Shown: positions 10,350 through 24,111 of the stretch, piece by piece
Numbering within the stretch: the stretch's first letter is position 1
Layout: each line of letters opens with the position of its first letter
Made by a program: the position numbers and the translations under genes
Assembly: GCA_030549335.1 (NCBI GenBank)
Contig: JAUKPH010000029.1
Span: 1,054,001-1,118,000, forward strand
DNA: 64,000 bases
Direction: 5' to 3'
Source of the DNA: Pontederia crassipes
Taxonomy: Eukaryota; Streptophyta; Magnoliopsida; Commelinales; Pontederiaceae
Notes under the pieces: generated by a model
What the model saw: only the letters and a program-made list of their open reading frames with translations
What the model was told of the DNA's origin: nothing
Database searches by the model: none

Positions 10350-13300
10350 AGGCGCGCGCGCGAAATTTTGCACCCCCGAAAAATTTTCAACCGAGTCCAT
10401 TTTTTCGTCCCAATCATCTCACCAGGCATCAATAGGCACGAAATCGTCGAAAATTTGGCATCTTTTAACAGCGTAAAAAATTTCACATTTTTTGACCTTC
10501 TTGCTGAAAACACGGGTAAAAGGCGCGCGCGCGAAAATTTGGCATATTTTGACAGCGTAAAAAATTTCACGTTTTTGACCGTCTTTGCTGAAAACACGAG
10601 TAAAAGGCGCGCGCGCGAATTTCGCACCACCGGAAAATTTGCGCCTGAGTCCTTTTTTCGTCCCAATCATCTCACCATGCATCAACAGGCATGAAAGCGT
10701 CGAAAATTTGGCATATTTTGACAGCGTAAAAAATTTCGCATTTTTTACCTTCTTGGCTGAAAACACGAGTAAGAGGCGCGCGCGCGAAATTTCGCATCCC
10801 CGAAAAATTTTCATCCGAGTCTATTTTTTCATCCCAATCATCTCTCCATGCATCAACAGGCACGATAGCGTCGAAAATTTAGCATCTTTTGACAGCGTCA
10901 AAAATTTCGCATTTTTTGACCTTTTTGGCTTAAAACACGAGTAAAAGGCGTGCGCGCAAAATTTCGCACCCCGGAAAATTTTCATCCGAGTCCATTTTTT
11001 CATCCCAATCATCTCATCATGCATCAACAGGCAATAAAGCGTCGAAAATTTGGCATCTTTTGACAACGTCAAAAATTTCTTATTTTTTGACCTTCTTGGT
11101 TGAAAACACGAGTAAAAGTCGCGCGCGCAAAATTTTGCACCCCCGAAAAATTTTCATCCGAGTCCATTTTTTCCTCCCAATCATCTTACCAGGCATCAAT
11201 AGGCACTAAATCGTCGTAAATTTGGCATCTTTTAACATCGTAAAAAATTTCGTGTTTTTTGACCTTCTTGCTGAAAACACGGGTAAAAGGCGCGCGCGCG
11301 AAAATTTGGCATATTTTGACAGCATAAAAAATTTCGCGTTTATGACCTTTTTGGCTGAAAACACGAGTAAAAGGCTCGCGCGGGAAATTTCGCACCCCCG
11401 AAAAATTTGCGCCTGAGTACTTTTTTCGTCCCAATCATATCACCATGCATCAACAGGCACGAAAGCGTCGAAAATTTGGCAGCTTTTGACAGCATCAAAA
11501 ATTTCTCATTTTTTGACCTTCTTGGCTGAAAACACGAGTAAGAGGCGCGCGCGCGAAATTTCGCATCCCCGAAAAATTTTCATCCGAGTCTATTTTTTCA
11601 TCCCAATCATCTCTCCATGCATCAACAGGCACGATAGCGTCGAAAATTTAGCATCTTTTGACAGCGTCAAAAATTTCGCATTTTTTGACCTTTTTGGCTT
11701 AAAACACGAGTAAAAGGCGTGCGCGCAAAATTTCGCACCCCGGAAAAATTTTCATCCTAGTCCATTTTTTCCTCCCAATCATCTTACCAGGCATCAATAG
11801 GCACTAAATCGTCGTAAATTTGGCATCTTTTAACATCGTAAAAAATTTCGTGTTTTTTGACCATCTTGCTGAAAACACGGGTAAAAGGCGCGCACGCGAA
11901 AATTTGGCATATTTTGACAGCGTAAAAAATTTCGCATTTTTAACCTTCTTTCCTGAAAACACGAATAAAAGGCGCGCACACGAAATTTCGCACCACCGGA
12001 AAATTTGCGCCTGAGTCCTTTTTTCATCCCAATCATCTCACCATGCATCAACAGGCACGAAAGCGTCGAAAATTTGGCATCTTTTGACAGTGTCAAAAAT
12101 TTCGCATTTTTTGACCTTCTTGGCTGAAAACACGAGTAAAAGGCGTGCGCGCGAAATTTCGCACCCCCGAAAAATTTTCATCCGAGTCCATTTTTTCGTC
12201 CCAATCATCTCACCATGCATCAACAGGCACGAAAGCGTCGAAAATTTGGCATATTTTGACAGCGTAAAAAATTTCGCGTTTTTGACCTTCTTGGCTGAAA
12301 ACACGAGTAAAAGGCGCGCGCGCGAAATTTCGCACCCCTGGAAAATTTGTGCCTGAGTCATTTTTTCATCCCAATCATCTCACCATGCATCAACAGGCAT
12401 GAAAGCGTAAAAAATTTGGCATCTTTTGACAACGTAAAAAATTTCGCATTTTTGACCTTCTTGGCTGAAAACACGAGTAAAAGGCGTGCGCGCAAAATTT
12501 CGCACCCCCGGAAAATTTTCATCCGAGTCCATTTTTTCGTCCCAATCATCTCACCATGCATCAACAGGCACGAAAGCGTCGAAAATTTGGCACCTTTTTA
12601 CAGCGTCAAAAATTTCACATTTTTTGACATTTTGGCTGAAAACACGGGTAAAAGGCGCGCGCGCGAAGTTTTGCACCCCCGGAAGTTTGCACCAGAGTCC
12701 TTTTTTTCGTCCCAATCATCTCACCATGCATCAACGGGCACGAAAGCGTCAAAACTTTGGCATCTTTTGACAGCGTCAAAAATTTCGCGTTTTTTGACCT
12801 TCTTGGCTGAAAACACGAGTAAAAGGCGCGCGCACGAAATTTTGCACCCCCGAAAAATTTGCGCCTGAGTCCTTTTTTTCGTCCCAATCATCTCACCATG
12901 CATCAACAGGCACGAAAGCGTCGAAAATTTGGCATCTTTTGACAGCGTAAAAAATTTCTTATTTTTTGTCCTTCTTGGCTGAAAACACGAGTAAAAGGCA
13001 TGCGCGCGAAATTTTGAACCCCCGGAAAATTTTCATCCGAGTCCTTTTTTTCGTCCCAATCATCTCACCATGCATCAACGGGCACGAAAGCGTCGAAAAT
13101 TTGGCATCTTTTGACAGCGTCAAAAATTGCATGTTTTTTGACCTTCTTGGCTGAAAACACGAGTAAAAGGCGCTCGCGCGAAATTTTGCACCCCCGAAAA
13201 ATTTTCATCCGAGTCCATTTTTTCGTCCCAATCATCTCACCAGGCATCAATAGGCATGAAATCGTCGAAAATTTGGCATCTTTTGACAGCGTAAAAAATT

Positions 13301-13515
13301 TCACATTTTTTTACCTTCTTGCTGAAAACACGGGTAAAAGGCGCGCGCGCGAAAATTTGGCATATTTGGACAGCGTAAAAAATTTCGCGTTTTTAACCTT
13401 CTTTGCTGAAAACACGAGTAAAAGGCGCGCGCGCGAATTTCGCACCACCGGAAAATTTGCGCCTGAGTCCTTTTTTCGTCCCAATCATCACACCATGCAT
13501 CAACAGGCACGAAAG
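10350..13515. repeat. Block D1
   Basis: Related at high similarity to 32,920-34,800 (offset 22,566, then 21,968) and to 38,980-41,285 (offset about 27,771). The 598-base step matches a 3F+1S sub-block. Markers include the rare AGTAAGAGGCGCG unit (10,769 and 11,538, 769 bases apart), GCAATAAAGCG (11,032), GGCACTAAATCGTCG (11,203 and 11,802) and GACATTTTGGCTG (12,625). The 769-base internal spacing equals four full plus one short unit. Confidence 0.8.
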
Positions 13516-15910
13516 CGTCGAAAATTTGGCATCTTTTGACAGCGTCAAAAATTTCGCATTTTTTTACCTTCTTGGCTGAAAACACGAGTACAAGGCGTGC
13601 GTGCGAAATTTTGCACCCCCGGAAAATTTTCATCCGAGTCCTTTTTTTTGTCCCTATCATCTCACCATGCATCAACAGGCACGAAAGCGTAAAAAATTTG
13701 GCATCTTTTGACAGCGTAAAAAATTTCGCATTTTTTTACCTTCTTGGCTGAAAACACGAGTAAAAGGCGTGCGTGCGAAATTTCGCACCCCCGGAAAATT
13801 TTCATCCGAGTCCATTTTTTCATCCCAATCATCTCACCATGCATCAACAAGCACGAAAGCGTAAAAAATTTGGCATATTTTGACAGCGTAAAAAATTTCG
13901 GGTTTTTAACCTTCTTTGCTGAAAACACGAGTAAAAGGCGCGCGCGCGAAATTTTGCACCCCCGAAAAATTTTTATCCGAGTCCTTTTTTCGTCCCAATC
14001 ATCTCACCAGGCATCAACAGAAACGAAAGCATCGAAAATTTGGCATATTTTGACAGCGTCAAAAATTTCGCGTTTTTTTTTACCTTCTTGGCTGAAAACA
14101 CGGGTAAAAGGTGCGCACGCGAAATTTCGCACCCCTGGAAGTTTGCGCCAGAGTCATTTTTTTCGTCCCAATCATCTCACTAAGCATCAACGGGCATGAA
14201 AGCGTCGAATATTTGGCATCTTTTGACAGCGTCAAAAATTTCGGATTTTTAACCTTCTTTGCTGAAAACACGAGTAAAAGGTGCGCGCGCGAAATTTTGC
14301 ACCACCGGAAAATATGCGTCTGAGTCCTTTTTTCGTCCCAATCATCTCATCATGCATCAACAGGCACGAAAGAGTCGAAAATTTGGCATCTTTTGACAGC
14401 GTCAAAAATTTGGCATATTTTGACAGCGTCAAAAATTTCGCATTTTGTTTTACCTTCTTGGCTGAAAACACGGGTAAAAGGCGCGCGCGCGAAATTTCGC
14501 ACCCCCGGAAGTTTGCGCCAGAGTCCTTTTTTTCGTCCCAATCATCTCACCACGCATCAACGGGCATGAAAGCGTCGAATATTTGGCATCTTTTGACAGC
14601 GTCAAAAATTTCGCATTTTTTGACCTTCTTGATGAAAACACGGGTAAAAGGCGCGCGCGCGAAAATTTGGCATATTTTGACAGCATAAAAAATTTCGCGT
14701 TTTTGACCTTCTTCGTTGAAAACACGAGTAAAAGGCGCGCGCGCGAAATTTCGCACCCCCGAAAAATTTGCGCCTGAGTACTATTTTCGTCCCAATTATC
14801 TCACCATGCATCAACAGGCACGAAAGCACCGAAAATTTGGCATCTTTTGACAGCGTCAAAAATTTCGCATTTTTTTACCTTCTTGGCTGAAAACACGAGT
14901 AAAAGGCGCGCGCGCGAAATTTCGCACCCCCGGAAAATTTTTATCCGAGTCTATTTTTTCGTTCCAATCATCTCACCAGGCATCAATAGGCACGAAATCG
15001 TCGAAAATTTGGCATCTTCTGACAGCGTAAAAAATTTCACATTTTTTGACCTTCTTGCTGAAAACACGGGTAAAAGGTGCGCGCGCGAAAATTTGGCATA
15101 TTTTGACAGCGTAAAAAATTTCGCGTTTTTAACCTTCTTTGCTGAAAACAGGAGTAAAAGGCACGCGCGCGAAATTTCGCACCACCAGAAAATTTGCGCC
15201 TGAGTCCTTTTTTCGTCCCAATCATCTCACCATGCATCAACAGGCACAAAAGCGTCGAAAATTTGGCATATTTTGACAGCATAAAAAATTTCGGATTTTT
15301 AACCTTCTTTGCTGAAAACACGAGTAAAAGGCGCGCGCGCGAAATTTTGCACCACCGGAAAATATGCGTCTGAGTCCTTTTTTCGTCCCAATCATCTCAC
15401 CATGCATCAACAGGCACGAAAGAGTCGAAAATTTGGCATCTTTTGACAGCGTCAAAAATTTCGCATTTTTTTACCTTCTTGGCTGAAAACACGAGTAAAA
15501 GACGTGCGTGCGAAATTTTGCACCCCCGGAAAATTTTCATCCGAGTCCTTTTTTTTGTCCCAATCATCTCACCATGCATCAACAGGCACGAAAGCGTAAA
15601 AAATTTGGCATCTTTTGACAGCGTAAAAAATTTTGCATTTTTTTACCTTCTTGGCTGAAAACACGAGTAAAAGGCGTGCGTGCGAAATTTCGCACCCCCG
15701 GAAAATTTTCATCCGAGTTCATTTTTTCGTCCCAATCATCTCACCATGCATCAACAAGCACGAAAGCGTAAAAAATTTGGCATATTTTGACAGCGTAAAA
15801 AATTTCGGGTTTTTAACCTTCTTTGCTGAAAACAGGAGTAAAAGGCGCGCGCGCGAAATTTCGCACCACCGGAAAATTTGCGCCTGAGTCCTTTTTTCGT
15901 CCCAATCATC
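13365..15910. repeat. Block C, copy 2
   Basis: Copy of 7,730-9,905. It carries about 370 extra bases between 14,090 and 14,460, including the rearranged unit at 14,374-14,432. A third, shorter relative starts near 15,850 and matches 7,800-8,400 (offset about 8,056); it leads into the 2,388-base HOR. Confidence 0.78.
14374..14432 (+). other. 27-base internal duplication in a monomer
   Basis: AAAATTTGGCAT occurs at 14,378 and again at 14,405. The segment AAAATTTGGCAT...TTTTGACAGCGTC is thus present twice, 27 bases apart, the second copy with the CATATTTT variant. The step equals the distance between the A/T motifs at monomer positions 104 and 131, as expected if those two mispaired. Confidence 0.88.
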
Positions 15911-16350
15911 ACACCATGCATCAACAGGCACGAAAGCGTCGAAAAGTTGGCATCTTTTGACAGCGTCAAAAATTTCGCATTTTTTTACCTTCTTGGCTGA
16001 AAACACGAGTACAAGGCGTGCGTGCGAAATTTTGCACCCCCGGAAAATTTTCATCCGAGTCCTTTTTTTTGTCCCTATCATCTCACCATGCATCAACAAG
16101 CACGAAAGCGTAAAAAATTTGGCATCTTTTGACAGCGTAAAAAATTTCGCATTTTTTTACCTTCTTGGCTGAAAACACGAGTAAAAGGCGTGCGTGCGAA
16201 ATTTCGCACCCCCGGAAAATTTTCATCCGAGTCCATTTTTTCGTCCCAATCATCTCACCATGCATCAACAAGCACGAAAGCGTAAAAAATTTGGCATATT
16301 TTGACAGCGTAAAAAATTTCGGGTTTTTAACCTTCTTTGCTGAAAACACG
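15910..16350. repeat. Transition units before the 2,388-base HOR
   Basis: Two to three full units of the GTGCGTGCG type with CAAGCACGAAAGCG. They resemble 7,854-8,300 and 13,490-13,900 more closely than the HOR that follows. No short unit and no foreign sequence is present. Confidence 0.7.
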
Positions 16351-16949
16351 AGTAAAAGGCGCGCGCGCGAAATTTTGCACCCCCGAAATATTTTTATCCG
16401 AGTCCTTTTTTCATCCCAATCATCTCACCAGGCATCAACAGGAACGAAAGCATCGAAAATTTGGCAAATTTTGACAGCGTCAAAAATTTCGCATTTTTTT
16501 TTACCTTCTTGGATGAAAACACGGGTAAAAGGCGCGCGCGCGAAATTTCGCACCCCCGGAAGTTTGCGCCAGAGTCATTTTTTTCGTCCCAATCATCTCA
16601 CCACGCATCAACGGGCATGAAAGCGTCGAATATTTGGCATCTTTTGACAGCGTCAAAAATTTCGCATTTTTTGACCTTCTTGATGAAAACATGGGTAAAA
16701 GGCGCGCGCGCGAAAATTTGGCATATTTTGACAGCATAAAAAATTTCGCGTTTTTGACCTTCTTGGCTGAAAACACGAGTAAAAGGCGCGGGCGCGAAAT
16801 TTCGCACCCCCGAAAAATTTGTGCATGAGTACTTTTTTCGTCCCAATTATCTCACAATGCATCAACAGGCACGAAAGCACCGAAAATTAGGCATCTTTTG
16901 ACAGCGTCAAAAATTTCGCATTTTTTGACCTTCTTGGCTGAAAACACGA
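16350..16949. repeat. 2,388-base HOR, leading partial copy
   Basis: Contains the last four units of the HOR order: TTATCCGAG type, GGAAG type, 84-base short unit near 16,695, and GTGCATGAGTAC type. It matches 18,739-19,335 at offset 2,386. Both share GGATGAAAACACGGG and AACATGGG variants that are absent from the corresponding part of the later copies. Confidence 0.85.
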
Positions 16950-19335
16950 GTAAAAGGCGCGCGCGTGAAATTTCGCACCCCCGGAAATTTTTTATCCGAG
17001 TCCATTTTTTCGTTCCAATCATCTCACCAGGCATCAATAGGCACGAAATCGTCGAAAATTTGGCATCTTCTGACAGCGTAAAAAATTTCACATTTTTTGA
17101 CCTTCTTGCTGAAAACACGGGTAAAAGGTGCGCGCGCGAAAATTTGGCATATTTTGACAGCGTAAAAAATTTCGCGTTTTTAACCTTCTTGGCTGAAAAC
17201 ACGAGTAAAAGGCGTGCGCGCGAAATTTCGCACCACCGGAAAATTTTCATCCGAGTCCATTTTTTCGTCCCAATCATCTCACCATGCATCAACAGGCACG
17301 AAAGCGTAAAAAATTTGGCACATTTTGACAGCGTAAAAAATTTCGGGTTTTTAACCTTCTTTGCTGAAAACACGAGTAAAAGGCGCGCGCGCGAAATTTC
17401 GCACCACCGGAAAATTTCCGCCTGAGCCCTTTTTTCGTCCCAATCATCTCACCAGGCATCAACAGGAATGAAAGCATCGAAAATTTGGCATATTTTGACA
17501 GCGTCAAAAATTTTGCATTTTTTTTACCTTCTTGGCTGAAAACATGGGTAAAAGGCGCGCGCGCGAAATTTCGCACCCCCGGAAGTTTGCGCCAGAGTCC
17601 TTTTTTTCGTCCCAATCATCTCACCACGCATCAACGGGCATGAAAGCGTCGAATATTTGGCATCTTTTGACAGCATCAAAAATTTCGCATTTTTTGACCT
17701 TCTTGATGAAAACACGGGTAAAAGGCGCGCGCGCGAAAATTTGGCATATTTTGACAGCATAAAAAATTTCGCGTTTTTGAACTTCTTCGCTGAAAACACG
17801 AGTAAAAGGCGCGCGCGCGAAATTTCGCACCCCCGAAAAATTTGCGCCTTAGTCCTTTTTTCGTCCCAATCATCTCACCATGCATCAACAGGCACGAAAG
17901 CGTCGAAAATTTGGCATTTTTGACAGCGTCAAAAATTTCGCATTTTTTGACCTTCTTGGCTCAAAACACGAGTAAAAGGCGCGCGCGCGAAATTTCGCAC
18001 CACCGGAAAATTTCAGCCTGAGTCCTTTTTTCCTCCCAATCATCTCACCAGGCATCAACAGGAATGAAAGCATCGAAAATTTGGCATATTTTGACAGCGT
18101 CAAAAATTTCACATTTTTTTTACCTTCTTGGCTGAGAACACGGGTAAAAGGCGCGCGCGCGAAATTTCGCACCCCCGGAAGTTTGCGCCAGAGTCCTTTT
18201 TTCGTCCCAATCATCTCACCACGCATCAACGGGCATGAAAGCGTCGAATATTTGGCATCTTTTGACAGCGTCAAAAATTTCGCATTTTTTGACCTTCTTG
18301 ATGAAAACACGGGTAAAAGGCGCGCGCGCGAAAATTTGGCATATTTTGACAGCATAAAAAATTTCGCGTTTTTGAACTTTTTGGCTGAAAACACGAGTAA
18401 AAGGCGCGCGCGCGAAATTTTGCACCCCCGAAAAATTTGCGCCTTAGTCCTTTTTTCGTCCCAATCATCTCACCATGCATCAACAGGCACGAAAGCGTCG
18501 AAAATTTGGGATTTTTTACAGCGTCAAAAATTTCGCTTTTTTTGACCTTCTTGGCTGAAAACACGAGTAAAAGGCGTGCGCGCGAAATTTCGCACCACCG
18601 GAAAATTTTCATCCGAGTCCATTTTTTCGTCCCAATCATCTCACCATGCATCAACAGGCACGAAAGCGTAAAAAATTTGGCATATTTTGACAGCGTAAAA
18701 AATTTTGGGTTTTTAACCTTCTTTGCTGGAAACACGAGTAAAAGGCGCGCGCGCGAAATTTTGCACCCCCGAAAATTTTTTATCCGAGTCCTTTTTTCGT
18801 CCCAATCATCTCACCAGGCATCAACAGGAACGAAAGCATCGAAAATTTGGCAAATTTTGACAGCGTCAAAAATTTCGCATTTTTTTTTACCTTCTTGGAT
18901 GAAAACACGGGTAAAAGGCGCGCGCGCGAAATTTCGCACCCCCGGAAGTTTGCGCCAGAGTCATTTTTTTCGTCCCAATCATCTCACCACGCATCAACGG
19001 GCATGAAAGCGTCGAATATTTGGCATCTTTTGACAGCGTCAAAAATTTCGCATTTTTTGACCTTCTTGATGAAAACATGGGTAAAAGGCGCGCGCGCGAA
19101 AATTTGGCATATTTTGACAGCATAAAAAATTTCGCGTTTTTGACCTTCTTGGCTGAAAACACGAGTAAAAGGCGCGGGCGCGAAATTTCGCACCCCCGAA
19201 AAATTTGTGCATGAGTACTTTTTTCGTCCCAATTATCTCACCATGCATCAACAGGCACGAAAGCACCGAAAATTAGGCATCTTTTGACAGCGTCAAAAAT
19301 TTCGCATTTTTTGACCTTCTTGGCTGAAAACACGA
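16950..19335. repeat. 2,388-base HOR, copy 1 (2,386 bases)
   Basis: Same 16-unit order as the next copies. It differs by scattered substitutions and indels (CCGGAAATTTTTTATCC near 16,981, GCTGGAAACACG near 18,725, GGATG and CATGGG variants near 18,895 and 19,079). It is the least typical of the four full-length copies. Confidence 0.92.
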
Positions 19336-21723
19336 GTAAAAGGCGCGCGCGTGAAATTTCGCACCCCCGGAAAATTTTTATCCGAGTCCATTTTTTCGTT
19401 CCAATCATCTCACCAGGCATCAATAGGCACGAAATCGTCGAAAATTTGGCATCTTCTGACAGCGTAAAAAATTTCACATTTTTTGACCTTCTTGCTGAAA
19501 ACACGGGTAAAAGGTGCGCGCGCGAAAATTTGGCATATTTTGACAGCGTAAAAAATTTCGCGTTTTTAACCTTCTTGGCTGAAAACACGAGTAAAAGGCG
19601 TGCGCGCGAAATTTCGCACCACCGGAAAATTTTCATCCGAGTCCATTTTTTCGTCCCAATCATCTCACCATGCATCAACAGGCACGAAAGCGTAAAAAAT
19701 TTGGCACATTTTGACAGCGTAAAAAATTTCGGGTTTTTAACCTTCTTTGCTGAAAACACGAGTAAAAGGCGCGCGCGCGAAATTTCGCACCACCGGAAAA
19801 TTTCCGCCTGAGCCCTTTTTTCGTCCCAATCATCTCACCAGGCATCAACAGGAATGAAAGCATCGAAAATTTGGCATATTTTGACAGCGTCAAAAATTTT
19901 GCATTTTTTTTACCTTCTTGGCTGAAAACATGGGTAAAAGGCGCGCGCGCGAAATTTCGCACCCCCGGAAGTTTGCGCCAGAGTCCTTTTTTTCGTCCCA
20001 ATCATCTCACCACGCATCAACGGGCATGAAAGCGTCGAATATTTGGCATCTTTTGACAGCATCAAAAATTTCGCATTTTTTGACCTTCTTGATGAAAACA
20101 CGGGTAAAAGGCGCGCGCGCGAAAATTTGGCATATTTTGACAGCATAAAAAATTTCGCGTTTTTGAACTTCTTCGCTGAAAACACGAGTAAAAGGCGCGC
20201 GCGCGAAATTTCGCACCCCCGAAAAATTTGCGCCTTAGTCCTTTTTTCGTCCCAATCATCTCACCATGCATCAACAGGCACGAAAGCGTCGAAAATTTGG
20301 CATTTTTGATAGCGTCAAAAATTTCGCATTTTTTGACCTTCTTGGCTGAAAACACGAGTAAAAGGCGCGCGCGCGAAATTTCGCACCACCGGAAAATTTC
20401 AGCCTGAGTCCTTTTTTCCTCCCAATCATCTTACCAGGCATCAACAGGAATGAAAGCATCGAAAATTTGGCATATTTTGACAGCGTCAAAAATTTCGCAT
20501 TTTTTTTACCTTCTTGGCTGAGAACACGGGTAAAAGGCGCGCGCGCGAAATTTCGCACCCCCGGAAGTTTGCGCCAGAGTCCTTTTTTTCGTCCCAATCA
20601 TCTCACCACGCATCAACGGGCATGAAAGCGTCGAATATTTGGCATCTTTTGACAGCGTCAAAAATTTCGCATTTTTTGACCTTCTTGATGAAAACACGGG
20701 TAAAAGGAGCGCGCGCGAAAATTTGGCATATTTTGACAGCATAAAAAATTTCGCGTTTTTGAACTTTTTGGCTGAAAACACGAGTAAAAGGCGCGCGCGC
20801 GAAATTTTGCACCCCCGAAAAATTTGCGCCTTAGTCCTTTTTTCGTCCCAATCATCTCACCATGCATCAACAGGCACGAAAGCGTCGAAAATTTGGGATT
20901 TTTTACAGCGTCAAAAATTTCGCTTTTTTTGACCTTCTTGGCTGAAAACACGAGTAAAAGGCGTGCGCGCGAAATTTCGCACCACCGGAAAATTTTCATC
21001 CGAGTCCATTTTTTCGTCCCAATCATCTCACCATGCATCAACAGGCACGAAAGCGTAAAAAATTTGGCATATTTTGACAGCGTAAAAAATTTTGGGTTTT
21101 TAACCTTCTTTGCTGAAAACACGAGTAAAAGGCGCGCGCGCGAAATTTTGCACCCCCGAAATATTTTTATCCGAGTCCTTTTTTCATCCCAATCATCTCA
21201 CCAGGCATCAACAGAAACGAAAGCATCGAAAATTTGGCATATTTTGACAGCGTCAAAAATTTCGCATTTTTTTTTACCTTCTTGGCTGAAAACACGGGTA
21301 AAAGGCGCGCGCGCGAAATTTCGCACCCCCGGAAGTTTGCGCCAGAGTCCTTTTTTTCGTCCCAATCATCTCACCACGCATCAACGGGCATGAAAGCGTC
21401 GAATATTTGGCATCTTTTGACAGCGTAAAAAATTTCGCATTTTTTGACCTTCTTGGCTGAAAACACGAGTAAAAGGCGCGCGCGCGAAAATTTGGCATAT
21501 TTTGACAGCATAAAAAATTTCGCGTTTTTGACCTTCTTGGTTGAAAACACGAGTAAAAGGCGCGGGCGCGAAATTTCGCACCCCCGAAAAATTTGTGCAT
21601 GAGTACTTTTTTCGTCCCAATTATCTCACCATGCATCAACAGGCACGAAAGCACCGAAAATTAGGCATCTTTTGACAGCGTCAAAAATTTCGCATTTTTT
21701 GACCTTCTTGGCTGAAAACACGA
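19336..21723. repeat. 2,388-base HOR, copy 2 (12 full + 4 short units)
   Basis: Unit starts at 19336, 19507, 19591, 19762, 19934, 20104, 20188, 20358, 20530, 20700, 20784, 20954, 21125, 21298, 21469 and 21553 sum to exactly 2,388 bases. The 84-base units begin at 19507, 20104, 20700 and 21469. They split the HOR into sub-blocks of 597, 596, 769 and 426 bases, that is 3F+S, 3F+S, 4F+S and 2F+S. Full units alternate between CATCCGAG, GCC(T)TAG/CAGCCTGAG and GGAAGTTTGCGCCAGAG box types. Confidence 0.95.
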
Positions 21724-24111
21724 GTAAAAGGCGCGCGCGTGAAATTTCGCACCCCCGGAAAATTTTTATCCGAGTCCATTTTTTCGTTCCAATCATCTCA
21801 CCAGGCATCAATAGGCACGAAATCGTCGAAAATTTGGCATCTTCTGACAGCGTAAAAAATTTCACATTTTTTGACCTTCTTGCTGAAAACACGGGTAAAA
21901 GGTGCGCGCGCGAAAATTTGGCATATTTTGACAGCGTAAAAAATTTCGCGTTTTTAACCTTCTTGGCTGAAAACACGAGTAAAAGGCGTGCGCGCGAAAT
22001 TTCGCACCACCGGAAAATTTTCATCCGAGTCCATTTTTTCGTCCCAATCATCTCACCATGCATCAACAGGCACGAAAGCGTAAAAAATTTGGCACATTTT
22101 GACAGCGTAAAAAATTTCGGGTTTTTAACCTTCTTTGCTGAAAACACGAGTAAAAGGCGCGCGCGCGAAATTTCGCACCACCGGAAAATTTCCGCCTGAG
22201 CCCTTTTTTCGTCCCAATCATCTCACCAGGCATCAACAGGAATGAAAGCATCGAAAATTTGGCATATTTTGACAGCGTCAAAAATTTTGCATTTTTTTTA
22301 CCTTCTTGGCTGAAAACATGGGTAAAAGGCGCGCGCGCGAAATTTCGCACCCCCGGAAGTTTGCGCCAGAGTCCTTTTTTTCGTCCCAATCATCTCACCA
22401 CGCATCAACGGGCATGAAAGCGTCGAATATTTGGCATCTTTTGACAGCATCAAAAATTTCGCATTTTTTGACCTTCTTGATGAAAACACGGGTAAAAGGC
22501 GCGCGCGCGAAAATTTGGCATATTTTGACAGCATAAAAAATTTCGCGTTTTTGAACTTCTTCGCTGAAAACACGAGTAAAAGGCGCGCGCGCGAAATTTC
22601 GCACCCCCGAAAAATTTGCGCCTTAGTCCTTTTTTCGTCCCAATCATCTCACCATGCATCAACAGGCACGAAAGCGTCGAAAATTTGGCATTTTTGATAG
22701 CGTCAAAAATTTCGCATTTTTTGACCTTCTTGGCTGAAAACACGAGTAAAAGGCGCGCGCGCGAAATTTCGCACCACCGGAAAATTTCAGCCTGAGTCCT
22801 TTTTTCCTCCCAATCATCTTACCAGGCATCAACAGGAATGAAAGCATCGAAAATTTGGCATATTTTGACAGCGTCAAAAATTTCGCATTTTTTTTACCTT
22901 CTTGGCTGAGAACACGGGTAAAAGGCGCGCGCGCGAAATTTCGCACCCCCGGAAGTTTGCGCCAGAGTCCTTTTTTTCGTCCCAATCATCTCACCACGCA
23001 TCAACGGGCATGAAAGCGTCGAATATTTGGCATCTTTTGACAGCGTCAAAAATTTCGCATTTTTTGACCTTCTTGATGAAAACACGGGTAAAAGGAGCGC
23101 GCGCGAAAATTTGGCATATTTTGACAGCATAAAAAATTTCGCGTTTTTGAACTTTTTGGCTGAAAACACGAGTAAAAGGCGCGCGCGCGAAATTTTGCAC
23201 CCCCGAAAAATTTGCGCCTTAGTCCTTTTTTCGTCCCAATCATCTCACCATGCATCAACAGGCACGAAAGCGTCGAAAATTTGGGATTTTTTACAGCGTC
23301 AAAAATTTCGCTTTTTTTGACCTTCTTGGCTGAAAACACGAGTAAAAGGCGTGCGCGCGAAATTTCGCACCACCGGAAAATTTTCATCCGAGTCCATTTT
23401 TTCGTCCCAATCATCTCACCATGCATCAACAGGCACGAAAGCGTAAAAAATTTGGCATATTTTGACAGCGTAAAAAATTTTGGGTTTTTAACCTTCTTTG
23501 CTGAAAACACGAGTAAAAGGCGCGCGCGCGAAATTTTGCACCCCCGAAATATTTTTATCCGAGTCCTTTTTTCATCCCAATCATCTCACCAGGCATCAAC
23601 AGAAACGAAAGCATCGAAAATTTGGCATATTTTGACAGCGTCAAAAATTTCGCATTTTTTTTTACCTTCTTGGCTGAAAACACGGGTAAAAGGCGCGCGC
23701 GCGAAATTTCGCACCCCCGGAAGTTTGCGCCAGAGTCCTTTTTTTCGTCCCAATCATCTCACCACGCATCAACGGGCATGAAAGCGTCGAATATTTGGCA
23801 TCTTTTGACAGCGTAAAAAATTTCGCATTTTTTGACCTTCTTGGCTGAAAACACGAGTAAAAGGCGCGCGCGCGAAAATTTGGCATATTTTGACAGCATA
23901 AAAAATTTCGCGTTTTTGACCTTCTTGGTTGAAAACACGAGTAAAAGGCGCGGGCGCGAAATTTCGCACCCCCGAAAAATTTGTGCATGAGTACTTTTTT
24001 CGTCCCAATTATCTCACCATGCATCAACAGGCACGAAAGCACCGAAAATTAGGCATCTTTTGACAGCGTCAAAAATTTCGCATTTTTTGACCTTCTTGGC
24101 TGAAAACACGA
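21724..24111. repeat. 2,388-base HOR, copy 3
   Basis: Exactly 2,388 bases. I saw no difference from copy 2 in the segments compared. Copies 2 and 3 alone share GTAAAAGGAGCGCG (20,700 and 23,088) and CATCTTACCAGG (20,429 and 22,817), where copies 1 and 4 have GGCGCGCG and CATCTCACCAGG. This indicates a very recent duplication of this internal unit. Confidence 0.95.
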
